58,714 nt of DNA from Bacteriovoracaceae bacterium (GCA_017858255.1 JAFMBV010000013.1:1-58714); one strand, 5' to 3'. Positions 25,005 through 33,595 are shown, numbered from the stretch's first letter. Program-made: numbers and translations. The notes: generated from the letters alone by a model not told the origin.

Positions 25005-27401
25005 ATGATGTCAAAAAAATTGGAAGTCATCATTAATGGCGCGATTAGAAAAGCAAATGAACTGAAGCATGAGTATCTCACTCTTGAGGCCATGCTCTTG
25101 TCTATGCTTGACGATGAACAAGTCGTTGAAGTTATTCGTTCCTGTGATGCGGACCCAAAAGAAATTAGAAAAGATTTAGAGGAGTTTTTAGATACTAAAG
25201 AGAATTTCAGTATCTTGGGTGAAGCAGAAGTTGAAGAACTTAGTAAAAAGCAATTTGTCGACGAAGATCTGAGAAAGCTTGCTAAAGAATCGGGTATTGT
25301 CTATCAGCCTGAAATAAGTCTTTCTCTTCAAAGAGTTATTCAAAGAGCTGCCATACACGTTCAGTCGTCTGGTAAAAGACATATCAGAGGAATAAATCTC
25401 CTCGTGGCCATGTTTCAAGAGAAAGAATCTTTTGCTCTTTATACTCTTCAAAAAAGAGGCATAGAGCGCTTTGATGTCGTTAAGTATATTTCCCATGGAA
25501 TAGATCACCCTGAAACAACAAAAGATAGTTTGATTGAAGAGGCTGAGGTGAATGAATTTTCTGACGAAGATTCAATGGAAGGAAGAGGCAAGGGTAAGTC
25601 TAAGAAGTTTAAGTTTCTTGAGCAGTACGCTTTAAATCTAAACGAGCTTGCCGCTAAAGAAAAAATTGACCCCGTGATTGGGCGTGAAGATGAAATTAGA
25701 AGAATCATTCAAATTCTTTGTCGTCGTCGTAAGAATAATCCGCTGTTGGTTGGTGCTGCTGGTGTCGGTAAGACGGCCATTGCTGAGGGACTGGCCTATT
25801 GTATTGACCAGGATGAAGTTCCTGAAGTGTTATCGGATACAACCATTTATAGTCTTGATATGGCCTCTCTATTGGCAGGTGCCAAGTTTAGAGGAGATTT
25901 TGAACAACGTCTGAAAGGCGTTATCCAAGATCTTATTGATTTAGGTGAAATTGGTAAGCAGCCAATTCTGTTTATTGACGAAATTCATACAGTCATGGGA
26001 GCTGGTGCAACGGCCGGTGGAAGTATGGATGCCTCGAACCTTCTAAAACCATCTTTGACCTCGGGAAGAATTAGGGTTTTGGGCTCTACGACCCATGAAG
26101 AATATCGAAAGTTTATAGAAAAGGACTCGGCATTTAGTCGCCGTTTCCAAAAAATTGATGTTGAAGAGCCATCACTGGATGATACATATAAAATCCTTCA
26201 AGGCTTAAGACCAAAGTTTGAAGAGCATCACGGCGTTAAGTACTCAAACTCCGTCCTTAAGGCCGCTGTCGATCTTTCTAGTCGTTATATTACGGATAGG
26301 ATGAATCCAGACAAGGCCATTGACGTTATTGATGAGGCGGGAGCTTATACTCAGCTTTTGGCAACTAAGCGCTCTAAAATAACGAAAAAAGACGTGGAAA
26401 GTATTGTGGCAAAGTTGGCCAAAGTTCCTATGATTAGCGTTGTTGGTGATGAAAAAGAGAAGTTAAGAGATCTAAAGAAAAACCTCCTGATGACCATTTA
26501 TGGTCAAGATAAAGCAGTTGAAAAAGTCGCTGATGCCATTCTTCTCTCAAGAAGTGGGTTAGGTACAGAAGATAAGCCGATGGCGAGCTTTCTTTTCTCT
26601 GGTCCAACGGGCGTTGGTAAGACTGAATTGGCCCGTCAGTTGGCCTTTAATCTCGATAGCCATTTAGAAAGAATGGATATGTCTGAGTACATGGAAAAAC
26701 ACTCTGTGAGTAAGCTTTTAGGTGCGCCTCCTGGATATGTGGGTTTTGATCAGGGTGGATTATTAACTGATGCCATTAAGAAAAATCCTCATTGTATTCT
26801 TCTTCTTGATGAAATTGAAAAGGCCCATCCAGATGTTTATAACGTTCTTCTTCAGGTAATGGACAGTGGTCGCTTAACTGATAGCCAAGGTAGAACGACA
26901 GACTTTAGAAATGTTGTGATTATTATGACTACCAATGCTGGTGCCAAAGAGATGGAAAGTGGCAGTATTGGCTTAAGTGGTGGTAAAGCAAAAGAGGCGA
27001 CCCATAAAAGAGATAAGGCCATTAAGAACTTCTTCACTCCTGAGTTTAGAAATCGTCTTGATGGAATTATTCACTTTAACGGTCTCGGAACTGATTTTAT
27101 TGTTCAAATCGTTGAAAAATTCCTCGCAGAGCTTGAGGCGAAGCTTATTGCAAAAAATGTTCATCTAGAAGTAGATGAAGAAGTTAAGGAATGGATGGCG
27201 GAAACGGGCTATGATCCCAAAATGGGAGCAAGACCAATAGCTCGAATTGTTGATAATGAGATCAAAAGACCTCTTTCTCAGGAAATTCTCTTCGGAGAAC
27301 TTGAAAAAGGTGGAACTGTGAAGGTTGTTCTTAAAGATGAAAAAGGTAAGAAGAAATTAGGGTTTGAGTTTGTAAAAAATCGTGAATTAGAACCGGCATA
27401 A
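25005..27401 (+). CDS. clpA: ATP-dependent Clp protease ATP-binding subunit ClpA
   Basis: AAA+ unfoldase that feeds substrates to ClpP. The 798-residue chain has a Clp N domain (1-145), a lysine/acid linker, and a first ATPase module (GAAGVGKT, then L-F-I-D-E-I-H). The second module follows (GPTGVGKT, L-L-L-D-E-I-E). The ClpP-docking loop is seen as I655-G-L. Lack of a long middle coiled-coil excludes ClpB/ClpC. AGAGGTG precedes the start; ATG 25005 and 25008 are adjacent. It is paired with clpS upstream and ends in a strong terminator. The ClpP partner is encoded about 24 kb away with clpX and lon. Confidence 0.96.
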   Translation: MMSKKLEVIINGAIRKANELKHEYLTLEAMLLSMLDDEQVVEVIRSCDADPKEIRKDLEEFLDTKENFSILGEAEVEELSKKQFVDEDLRKLAKESGIVYQPEISLSLQRVIQRAAIHVQSSGKRHIRGINLLVAMFQEKESFALYTLQKRGIERFDVVKYISHGIDHPETTKDSLIEEAEVNEFSDEDSMEGRGKGKSKKFKFLEQYALNLNELAAKEKIDPVIGREDEIRRIIQILCRRRKNNPLLVGAAGVGKTAIAEGLAYCIDQDEVPEVLSDTTIYSLDMASLLAGAKFRGDFEQRLKGVIQDLIDLGEIGKQPILFIDEIHTVMGAGATAGGSMDASNLLKPSLTSGRIRVLGSTTHEEYRKFIEKDSAFSRRFQKIDVEEPSLDDTYKILQGLRPKFEEHHGVKYSNSVLKAAVDLSSRYITDRMNPDKAIDVIDEAGAYTQLLATKRSKITKKDVESIVAKLAKVPMISVVGDEKEKLRDLKKNLLMTIYGQDKAVEKVADAILLSRSGLGTEDKPMASFLFSGPTGVGKTELARQLAFNLDSHLERMDMSEYMEKHSVSKLLGAPPGYVGFDQGGLLTDAIKKNPHCILLLDEIEKAHPDVYNVLLQVMDSGRLTDSQGRTTDFRNVVIIMTTNAGAKEMESGSIGLSGGKAKEATHKRDKAIKNFFTPEFRNRLDGIIHFNGLGTDFIVQIVEKFLAELEAKLIAKNVHLEVDEEVKEWMAETGYDPKMGARPIARIVDNEIKRPLSQEILFGELEKGGTVKVVLKDEKGKKKLGFEFVKNRELEPA

Positions 27402-27425
27402 TAAGACTTTTTATCATAATTTTTG

Positions 27426-27457
27426 AGCCCTCTTTGTTAAAGAGGGCTTTTTTTTTG
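27426..27457 (+). terminator. rho-independent terminator after clpA
   Basis: AGCCCTCTTT (27426-27435), loop GTT, AAAGAGGGCT (27439-27448), then a T run. A ten-base perfect stem. Confidence 0.93.
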
Positions 27458-27824
27458 CCTATTTTCTTATTAAATACTCAAAAATATGGCGATAATCTAG
27501 ATGATTTGTGACTTTTTTGCCCCTTAAAAAATAAAAATTTCACTTAAAAAAGAGAGGGAATTCTTCCTTTTATAGGGTGTTTTTATAATAAAAAAGACAC
27601 TTTTTTTTAAGAGTGAAAAAACGTTGAACGCTAGTATCTATGGTGTGTTTAAAGTTTTTATACCCGGTGAAGTAGAAAATAACTTTAATAAAAATTAAAG
27701 TTATTTTAAGGTTATGGCGAAAAAGCTTTAAGTATGAACACTTGAATAAAGTGACATTTTTGTTTGCGTTAAAACAAATTTGTGTTTATTCTTTAAAAAG
27801 GTATTACATCCAGGAGGACGTCTA
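27458..27824 (+). promoter_or_regulatory. AT-rich spacer upstream of the histone-like gene
   Basis: No gene was found in this very A/T-rich stretch. It holds a perfect 14-bp inverted repeat with an AAAA loop at 27676-27707, and a possible promoter TTGCGT (27764-27769), 17 bases, TATTCT (27787-27792), placing the start of transcription about 26 bases before the ATG. A good ribosome binding site, AGGAGG, is at 27812-27817. The promoter call is by eye only. Confidence 0.4.
27676..27707. repeat. perfect 14-bp inverted repeat with AAAA loop
   Basis: AAAATAACTTTAAT (27676-27689), AAAA, ATTAAAGTTATTTT (27694-27707). It is A/T-only except for one C and one G, and lies about 60 bases upstream of the predicted promoter of the histone-like gene. 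It may be a protein site, a cruciform or a terminator-like element. Confidence 0.7.
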
Positions 27825-28166
27825 ATGGCTGTTAAGAAAAAAGCTACTGCTAAGAAAGTAGCTAAAAAAGCAACGAAGAAAGCTACTAAGAAAAAAGTAG
27901 CCAAGAAGAAAGTAGCTAAAAAAGCTACTAAGAAGAAAGTAGCTAAGAAAAAAGTAGCAAAGAAAAAAGTAGCTAAAAAAGCTACTAAGAAAAAAGCTGC
28001 TAAGAAGAAAGTAGCTAAAAAAGCTACAAAAAAGAAAGTAGCAAAGAAAAAAGTAGCTAAAAAAGCTACTAAGAAAAAAGCTGCTAAGAAAAAAGTCGCT
28101 AAAAAAGCCACTAAGAAGAAAGTAGCTAAAAAAGCAACTAAGAAAGTCGCAAAGAAAAAGAAATAA
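27825..28166 (+). CDS. histone H1-like, lysine/alanine-rich DNA-binding protein
   Basis: The 113-residue protein is made only of K, A, V and T apart from the first Met, with repeats of K-K-V-A-K-K-A-T-K, like the basic tails of eukaryotic histone H1 and the Hc1/H1-like proteins of Chlamydia, Bordetella and Bdellovibrio. Such proteins bind DNA through positive charge and probably compact the nucleoid; a role in the non-replicating attack phase is inference. The frame runs to 27780, but the ATG at 27825 follows AGGAGG at seven bases and is clearly the start. The coding DNA is itself repeated (A-rich 12-30 base units), so copy number may vary between strains. It has its own terminator. Confidence 0.9.
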   Translation: MAVKKKATAKKVAKKATKKATKKKVAKKKVAKKATKKKVAKKKVAKKKVAKKATKKKAAKKKVAKKATKKKVAKKKVAKKATKKKAAKKKVAKKATKKKVAKKATKKVAKKKK

Positions 28167-28192
28167 TCACGCTTTTTAAAGTGAGATTAAGG

Positions 28193-28219
28193 AAAACCCT
28201 CCGCAAGGAGGGTTTTTTT
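28193..28219 (+). terminator. rho-independent terminator after the histone-like gene
   Basis: AACCCTCC (28195-28202), GCAA tetraloop, GGAGGGTT (28207-28214), then T7 in all. A textbook intrinsic terminator. Confidence 0.92.
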
Positions 28220-28565
28220 GTGCCAAAAGCTCAAAATAATAGAATTTCCAATAAAATTTGCCCAGTATCCTCATTCATTGATTGAGAAATCAAAGTCCCA
28301 ATTTGACCAAAATATTGTTTGAAATTAGCCTATTTTTTCTTGTAAATTCAGATAGTTAGGTCTATTTAGTAACTGACACTATACCAATTTTCAGTAACTT
28401 AAGTGCCATTATGGACGAAATAGAGGAGCGATGGTTGCTCGGAAAAATTACTGGAAGGCCGGAGACAGGCCATGAGAAAGTTGCCAAGAATACTCAGAAT
28501 TGTTACTTTGCGGCATCAAACTACGAGAAATTCGGCGTTATAAACCTTTTTAATGGAGACCCTTT
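28220..28565 (+). promoter_or_regulatory. spacer upstream of miaB with a repeated 17-base motif and a small ORF
   Basis: No established gene. It contains TTCAGATAGTTAGGTCT at 28347-28363, which matches 21749-21765 in 16 of 17 bases. A 52-codon open frame from ATG 28411 has its stop overlapping the miaB start as ATGA. No ribosome binding site is seen ahead of that ATG, so the frame is only a candidate. Confidence 0.35.
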
Positions 28566-28569
28566 ATGA
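28411..28569 (+). CDS. candidate 52-residue small protein coupled to miaB
   Basis: The open frame MDEIEERWLLGKITGRPETG ... ends with TGA overlapping the ATG of miaB by four bases (ATGA), the usual sign of translational coupling. There is no ribosome binding site before its ATG, and no homology is recognised. It may be a small protein or leader peptide, or the alignment may be chance. Confidence 0.3.
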   Translation: MDEIEERWLLGKITGRPETGHEKVAKNTQNCYFAASNYEKFGVINLFNGDPL

Positions 28570-30041
28570 CGACTTCCAGTGGACTTGGTTCACGCTCAAG
28601 TGAACTTCCTAAAGAGCAGTGGGTTATTGACCCAGAAACAGGTGAAAAATCAGTAAAAGTTGGGGATATCAATTTCCCTCCTAGAAAAGTATGGATGAAA
28701 ACCTTTGGTTGTCAGATGAATTATCACGACACCGAAAGGGTGCTTTCTCATTTGGAAGGCTTAAACTTTACTAAAACTGAAGATCAGGGCGATGCCGACC
28801 TCGTTTTATTTAATACCTGTGCTATTCGGGATTTATCTAATCAGAAGTTTTATTCAAAGCTCGGAGACACTCAACATCTTAAAAAGAAAAACCCAAATGT
28901 AAAAGTAGGGGTCGGAGGATGTGTTGCCCAAACAGAAGGCAAAGAGCTGATTAACAAATATAAGCATCTAGATTTTTCATTTGGAACAGATGTTATCGAT
29001 ACCATCAATGAACTCGTTTATCGGTCTTACGCTGGTGAAGATCCGTTTGCCATTAATACCTGGGATCGTAGTCAAAACTTTTCAATTGAAACTAAAGTGA
29101 CTCATGGTTCCCCTCAAGCTTTTGTTAATATTATTAAGGGTTGTAATAAGTGTTGCAGCTACTGCATTGTTCCTTTCACTCGTGGCAAAGAAAAATCTCG
29201 CCTCTTACAAGAAGTTGTCGATGATTGCCGTAAGCTAGTTGAGTATCAGGGAATCCAAGAGATCACTCTTCTTGGCCAAAATGTTAATTCATATGGCAAA
29301 GAAAATGGTGAGTCTCTGGCCAAGCTGATCACTGAGCTTGATAAGATCAACGGGCTTGAGCTTATTCGCTATACGACAAGTCACCCCTATGATGTTTCTG
29401 ATGAACTTATTGAGGTTCACGGCTCGGCGAAAAAGCTTTCTCGTCATCTCCACTTACCGGTTCAGTCTGGTTCAAATTCTTGCTTAGAGAGAATGTTGCG
29501 TGAATATACAGTTGAGCATTACTTGGGGCTTCTTGAAAAATTGCGTAAGGCGAAACCTGATATTGTTTTAAGTACTGATATTATCGCGGGCTTTGTTAAT
29601 GAAACAGAGGAAGAGCATCAAGCTACCCTAGATCTACTTACAGAAGCTCAGTATGACTTTATTTACTCATATGCTTATTCCCAGAGGGCCAAAACACGAG
29701 CTTCTCGTTGGGAAGATTCTCTAACTGACGATGTTAGAGGGATGCGACTGAGAGAAATCCAGGCCCACCAAACTGTTATTCAGGAAAATATTCGCCAAAC
29801 TCTAGTAGGAAAGAAGTTTACTGTCCTTGTTGATGGACATGGCTTCAAGGGCGGAGATAAGAAATGGAAAGGGCGTACGAATTGTATGCGTATCGTTCAC
29901 TTCTTGCCTGAGAATATAGAGCAAGATCTTCAGTGGCATTGGGTTGATGTTGAACTTACTTCGGCGACAGCGTTTTCATGTCAGGCAAAACTTCTTAAGG
30001 TTCACGGACGAAGAATGCCTAGTGAGGCCATTCGCTTCTAA
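28566..30041 (+). CDS. miaB: tRNA-2-methylthio-N6-dimethylallyladenosine synthase MiaB
   Basis: MiaB is a radical-SAM enzyme that adds a methylthio group to i6A37 of tRNAs reading UNN codons. The N-terminal methylthiotransferase domain has the three cluster cysteines in F-G-C-Q-M-N, N-T-C-A-I-R-D and G-G-C-V-A-Q. The radical-SAM cluster is C193-x3-C197-x2-C200, followed by I-V-P-F-T-R-G. The TRAM domain follows at the C-terminus. The chain of 491 residues is about 15-30 longer than usual because of an N-terminal leader before K-V-W-M-K-T-F-G-C. A GGAGA ribosome binding site lies just before the ATG. Confidence 0.95.
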   Translation: MTTSSGLGSRSSELPKEQWVIDPETGEKSVKVGDINFPPRKVWMKTFGCQMNYHDTERVLSHLEGLNFTKTEDQGDADLVLFNTCAIRDLSNQKFYSKLGDTQHLKKKNPNVKVGVGGCVAQTEGKELINKYKHLDFSFGTDVIDTINELVYRSYAGEDPFAINTWDRSQNFSIETKVTHGSPQAFVNIIKGCNKCCSYCIVPFTRGKEKSRLLQEVVDDCRKLVEYQGIQEITLLGQNVNSYGKENGESLAKLITELDKINGLELIRYTTSHPYDVSDELIEVHGSAKKLSRHLHLPVQSGSNSCLERMLREYTVEHYLGLLEKLRKAKPDIVLSTDIIAGFVNETEEEHQATLDLLTEAQYDFIYSYAYSQRAKTRASRWEDSLTDDVRGMRLREIQAHQTVIQENIRQTLVGKKFTVLVDGHGFKGGDKKWKGRTNCMRIVHFLPENIEQDLQWHWVDVELTSATAFSCQAKLLKVHGRRMPSEAIRF

Positions 30042-30074
30042 AATCCGCTAGTCATTTCAGTGGCTTATGATGGT

Positions 30075-30094
30075 TGGGAGGAAGAAACCTCCCA
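30075..30094 (+). terminator. hairpin after miaB without a T tract
   Basis: TGGGAGG (30075-30081), AAGAAA, CCTCCCA (30088-30094). There is no T run after it, so termination is doubtful. It might stabilise the miaB 3' end. Confidence 0.35.
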
Positions 30095-30136
30095 TGCGTC
30101 CAATTCATCCTTATGAGTTGTAGACTTATAGAAGGT

Positions 30137-30748
30137 ATGAAGAATGTCTTAGTTTTCCTTATATTCCTTTTTGTCCTCCCAAATAGTTATGCCCTTATTG
30201 AACTTAATGGCGATTATGGAGTTTCGACTCAAAAGTACGGTGAGAACAGGGATAATGAAATTGAAGCGACAACAATTGGGGGTTCCATGGCCCTTTACCT
30301 CTTTAATTTGACTGCAATAGAACTAAACTATTCTCAAACGGAAACAATCACTTCTGAAACTAACGTTCTTACCATTGATCCAACCTATGATTTGATTGGT
30401 CAGCAGAATAACGTTCTCGTCTATTCTTATGGAGTAGGGATAAGGCAGGCTTTTGCTTCTCGTAAGGCGCGCTTTCGTCCTAGTATGAGTTTGGGCTACG
30501 CTCGCCAGTTTATTAGAGATACTACACAGGCCACTTTTCGAAATAACGTCTCGGGAACCAGTTTCATTGTTAATGATGATGTTACAAAGCTTAGAGATGA
30601 CTCTGTTTTTGGTAGCTTCAGCTTAGAGATGCGTCTAACGAAAACAGTTTCTCTGAGAGGTTCAGTGAAGACTATCTTTAAAGCTTTTCAGTTTGATAAG
30701 GCCAGAGATAATGTGCGCTATCTTTTAGGCTTTTCTTGGTATCTCTAA
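30137..30748 (+). CDS. outer-membrane beta-barrel-like protein
   Basis: Starting at ATG 30137 (203 residues) gives a clean signal peptide (MKNVLVFLIFLFVLPNSYA). The rest is a series of alternating strands with aromatic ends (I-E-L-N-Y-S-Q-T, S-L-G-Y-A-R-Q-F, Y-L-L-G-F-S-W-Y-L), ending in an aromatic/leucine pair, as in small OmpA/OmpW-like barrels. The frame opens at 30074 but the first residues are not signal-like. It overlaps the downstream aminopeptidase gene by 13 bases, so they are one unit. Function unknown. Confidence 0.65.
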   Translation: MKNVLVFLIFLFVLPNSYALIELNGDYGVSTQKYGENRDNEIEATTIGGSMALYLFNLTAIELNYSQTETITSETNVLTIDPTYDLIGQQNNVLVYSYGVGIRQAFASRKARFRPSMSLGYARQFIRDTTQATFRNNVSGTSFIVNDDVTKLRDDSVFGSFSLEMRLTKTVSLRGSVKTIFKAFQFDKARDNVRYLLGFSWYL

Positions 30749-31797
30749 ATAATATTCTTCTCATTTTTTCGTTATTGGCCTGCTTCTCTTGTGCGAAGGT
30801 TGGTTATTTATGGGATCAAGGCTTTGGCCAGATGGACTTACTTTCTTCTGCGAGACCTAATAAAGAAGTTTTAGAGGACTCTAAGACCCCAATCGATGCT
30901 CAACAAAAGATAAGGCAGATTGAGAAATATAAAGAATATTTTTATCAATACTGGTCCATGAAGCCCACAGGCATCTATTCAGAGACAACTTTACTAGAGG
31001 GAGATGCAGTCACTTACTTGGTAATTGCCTCACCATTTAATAAAATAGAAGCTAAGCGACACTGCTTTCCCTTTATGGGCTGCTTTCCCTATCTTGGCTT
31101 CTTCTCTCAGCAAAAGGCGAAAAGCTTTGCGCGCGAGCTGGAGCAGGATAAGTATGAAACTTACGTCAGACCAGTTTATGCCTATTCTACTTTGGGATAT
31201 TTCGAAGATAAGATCCTTTCAAGCTTTTTTCATTACGATGATTATGGTTTAGCGGAGCTTATTTTTCATGAACTCTTTCACACACTATTTTTTATCAAAG
31301 ATGAAGTTGATTTCAATGAGGCTTTGGCCACATATTTTGCCCGTGAAATGGCTTTAGAGTATTTTGCATGGAATGATGAGCAAATTAAGCTTAAGGAGGC
31401 TAAGGAGCGACGTCAGGCCCTCATAAGTCGTGCTTTTGCTCAAAAGATAAAAAGTTTAAATAATGAATTCATAAAAAGGTCTTTTAAAACGCAAATTGAT
31501 GCCAAAAAGTTTAGAGAATCTTATTGGAAACAGACTTTAAAACCAGAAATCGAAAAAATTTGTGCTGAAAATCCTGGTAAAGGATGTTTTCCTTTAAAAA
31601 AGAATTGGAATAATGCCTCTTTAGCGGCTTTTATGACTTACGAAAATAACGGAGCAGATATAAAAACCCTTCACAAGGATTTGGGGGTCGATTTGAAGAA
31701 CTTCTTTCTTCACTTAAAAAAATCCTATTCTGACTATAAGAAAAATAGGAAAAAGAAGAGCTTTTCTGATATTTTTCTCGGGATAGTTGAGAATTAA
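30736..31797 (+). CDS. predicted aminopeptidase lipoprotein (PF10023-like)
   Basis: The 353-residue protein matches the PF10023 aminopeptidase family by its ordered blocks: H-C-F-P-F-M-G-C-F-P-Y-L-G-F-F, then V-Y-A-Y-S-T-L-G-Y-F-E-D, then the zinc site H178-E-L-F-H182, with third ligand E195 in F-N-E-A. The N-terminus is a lipoprotein signal (S-L-L-A-C, or C-F-S-C). The start is a TTG inside the preceding gene, so translation is coupled. Members are periplasmic metallopeptidases of unsettled physiological role. The C-terminal 130 residues are helical and basic. Confidence 0.82.
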   Translation: MVSLNNILLIFSLLACFSCAKVGYLWDQGFGQMDLLSSARPNKEVLEDSKTPIDAQQKIRQIEKYKEYFYQYWSMKPTGIYSETTLLEGDAVTYLVIASPFNKIEAKRHCFPFMGCFPYLGFFSQQKAKSFARELEQDKYETYVRPVYAYSTLGYFEDKILSSFFHYDDYGLAELIFHELFHTLFFIKDEVDFNEALATYFAREMALEYFAWNDEQIKLKEAKERRQALISRAFAQKIKSLNNEFIKRSFKTQIDAKKFRESYWKQTLKPEIEKICAENPGKGCFPLKKNWNNASLAAFMTYENNGADIKTLHKDLGVDLKNFFLHLKKSYSDYKKNRKKKSFSDIFLGIVEN

Positions 31798-31812
31798 AAC
31801 CCGAGGGCAACC

Positions 31813-32826
31813 ATGACGGCCTTATCATCATTTGATCACGTTCTTTTTATTGACCCATTAGAGAAGCTCGTTTTTAAAAAAGACAGTTCTCTACAACTTG
31901 CCTTGGCCTTAAAGAAATCTAATCGTAAAGTCGGTCTCCTCTTTGAAGAAGACTTTTATTTTTCGAATAAGGAAGAGCCACTCTTTAAAATTTATGATTT
32001 TGATGGTGAGTTTGAAGGCTCTTATCTGAAATCTTTTGATCTTGGAAATTCTTACGAGATCACACTGCATAAACGAACGATCGTTCATATGCGCATAGAT
32101 CCTCCTTTCGATACTCGTTATCTTCGTTATTTGTGGATACTCAGATCCCTTAAAGAGAAATGGGGAATTACGGTATTAAATGATCCTGAGGGAATTGCTG
32201 TTCACAACGAAAAAATGGTCTCCTATGAACTTGAAGATGCAGTACCAACCTATGTTGGAAGTTCTCTGAGTGGTTTTAAAAAGTTTTTTGATAGGCTTAA
32301 TCTCGACCAAGAAAATCCTTATGAGGGATTAATTCTGAAGCCCATTGATCTCTTTCAAGGAATTGGGGTGGAAAAAGTTTCAAAGGAATTAGCTTTTGAT
32401 GAAGTGGCCAAGCTCTTTGAAAAAAAGAAAGTCGATTATCATGGACCAGTTGTGGCCCAACCTTTTTTAACAGAGGTCTACAATGGTGAGTTGCGCTCGC
32501 TCTATTTTGATGGAAAAGAATTGGGGACAATCATAAAGACTCCACCTGAGGGAGAGTTCCTTGCGAATATTGCCCAAGGGGCTAAATATCATGCGGTAAA
32601 ATTGGAAGACGATGTGGCAAAAAGGTGTGAGGCCATGAGTTTAGAGTTCTCAAAACGTGGCGTTCCATGGATTGCTTATGATATTTTAGGGGGAAAGATT
32701 CAGGAGGCGAACTTGACTTGCCCAGGCCTACTCGTTGAGGTTTCTCACGCAGTGGGAAAAAATCTAGCCTTTGATCTTGTTGAGCATATAGAAAATTACT
32801 GTCAAAAAATTACTGATAAGTTCTAG
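31813..32826 (+). CDS. gshB: glutathione synthetase-like ATP-grasp ligase
   Basis: GshB joins gamma-glutamylcysteine to glycine. Recognisable stretches are R-I-D-P-P-F-D-T-R-Y-L, G-I-T-V-L-N-D-P-E-G-I, the ATP-grasp L-K-P-I-D-L-F-Q-G-I-G-V and the end N-L-T-C-P-G-L-L-V-E-V-S, where E. coli has N-V-T-S-P-T. The length of 337 fits GshB (about 315-320). The first 70 residues diverge from the usual V-M-D-P-I. No gshA is nearby, so the ligase may use another dipeptide, and the symbol is given with reserve. It overlaps the convergent lipoprotein gene by 17 bases. Confidence 0.75.
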   Translation: MTALSSFDHVLFIDPLEKLVFKKDSSLQLALALKKSNRKVGLLFEEDFYFSNKEEPLFKIYDFDGEFEGSYLKSFDLGNSYEITLHKRTIVHMRIDPPFDTRYLRYLWILRSLKEKWGITVLNDPEGIAVHNEKMVSYELEDAVPTYVGSSLSGFKKFFDRLNLDQENPYEGLILKPIDLFQGIGVEKVSKELAFDEVAKLFEKKKVDYHGPVVAQPFLTEVYNGELRSLYFDGKELGTIIKTPPEGEFLANIAQGAKYHAVKLEDDVAKRCEAMSLEFSKRGVPWIAYDILGGKIQEANLTCPGLLVEVSHAVGKNLAFDLVEHIENYCQKITDKF

Positions 32827-33595
32827 TTCCTGGAATATCTTTGGTCGTATCTGTGGAAAATTGAACTTCAAGAGCATAGCACTCTGTTTGCCAAACATTG
32901 TCGTAAGGACAAACACCGGGAACATTAGGGTAGCCTTGCTGCTCATAACTTTTACAGCTCCAATCCCATTGTACATTCATGACTTCTACGACAAGAGGGT
33001 CAGAAGTTGAAGGAACCTGAAATTCATGAATCTTTGAAGGGCAATCGACTTGTACATCACTAAAGCGATGATAGTCACCAACTCCTGGCGAACTTTGGCG
33101 TGAGCGCAGAACAATACCAATATTCATTTTTGTAAATGGCTGTGGGTTATAAGCACAGGGGATTCCCATACTATCGGTTCCCTTATTTTGATAGCGAGGA
33201 ATAACTCTTACATTAAAGCGGCTATCACTAAAGAAAATATTTTGATTATAGTTTGCAGGAAGATTAGATTCTGTTGAGAAAACAATATTTCCTTGATTAG
33301 CCCCATGAGCAATAATGTAGGGACTGTTGAGTTTGTAGTAATTAATTGTTTGTCCGGAGTCGGCCACTCCAGGTTCTGTGCCGCTGCCATATGCGCAGCT
33401 TGTAGGGGCGGGAGTAGATGTTCCTGTCGGGTAGGGGGTTGCTGTTGGAAAGGGGTTTGTTACCGGATTAGTGGACGTAGCAGAAACATTCTTTTTCGTA
33501 CTTTTTTGATCACAGCCTATTAATCCAATTGTAATGGATAGAGACAACGTCACTAAGGCCGATTTTTTAAATAACTTTGAATAATAAGTTTTCAT
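32810..33595 (-). CDS. lipoprotein with threonine/proline linker, unknown function
   Basis: A lipoprotein: signal peptide ending at I-G-L-I-G-C, then a T/S/N/P-rich linker (T-N-P-V-T-N-P-F-P-T-A-T), then a compact beta-rich domain of about 190 residues with seven cysteines. The linker suggests the domain stands away from the outer membrane. The domain is not recognised; jelly-roll or carbohydrate-binding folds are conceivable. Cysteines late in the chain (C-P-S-K, W-S-C-K-S, G-V-C-P-Y, T-E-C-Y) may form disulfides. Own promoter region upstream (33596-33640); convergent with gshB. Confidence 0.75.
   Translation of the reverse strand: MKTYYSKLFKKSALVTLSLSITIGLIGCDQKSTKKNVSATSTNPVTNPFPTATPYPTGTSTPAPTSCAYGSGTEPGVADSGQTINYYKLNSPYIIAHGANQGNIVFSTESNLPANYNQNIFFSDSRFNVRVIPRYQNKGTDSMGIPCAYNPQPFTKMNIGIVLRSRQSSPGVGDYHRFSDVQVDCPSKIHEFQVPSTSDPLVVEVMNVQWDWSCKSYEQQGYPNVPGVCPYDNVWQTECYALEVQFSTDTTKDIPGTRTYQ

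Noticed and set aside
27728-28111. Phe/Ala/Leu-rich frame on the minus strand of the histone-like gene
   Set aside because: It is only the antisense of the repetitive AAG/GCT codons and would be a low-complexity hydrophobic protein.
27825-28166. Repeats of the histone-like gene as a CRISPR or tandem satellite
   Set aside because: The repeat is in frame, lacks spacers of constant size and encodes one continuous basic protein.
28395-28565. Structured leader (riboswitch) before miaB
   Set aside because: GC-rich pairs such as GGCC...GGCC are present, but no known riboswitch core could be matched; left as a spacer with a candidate ORF.
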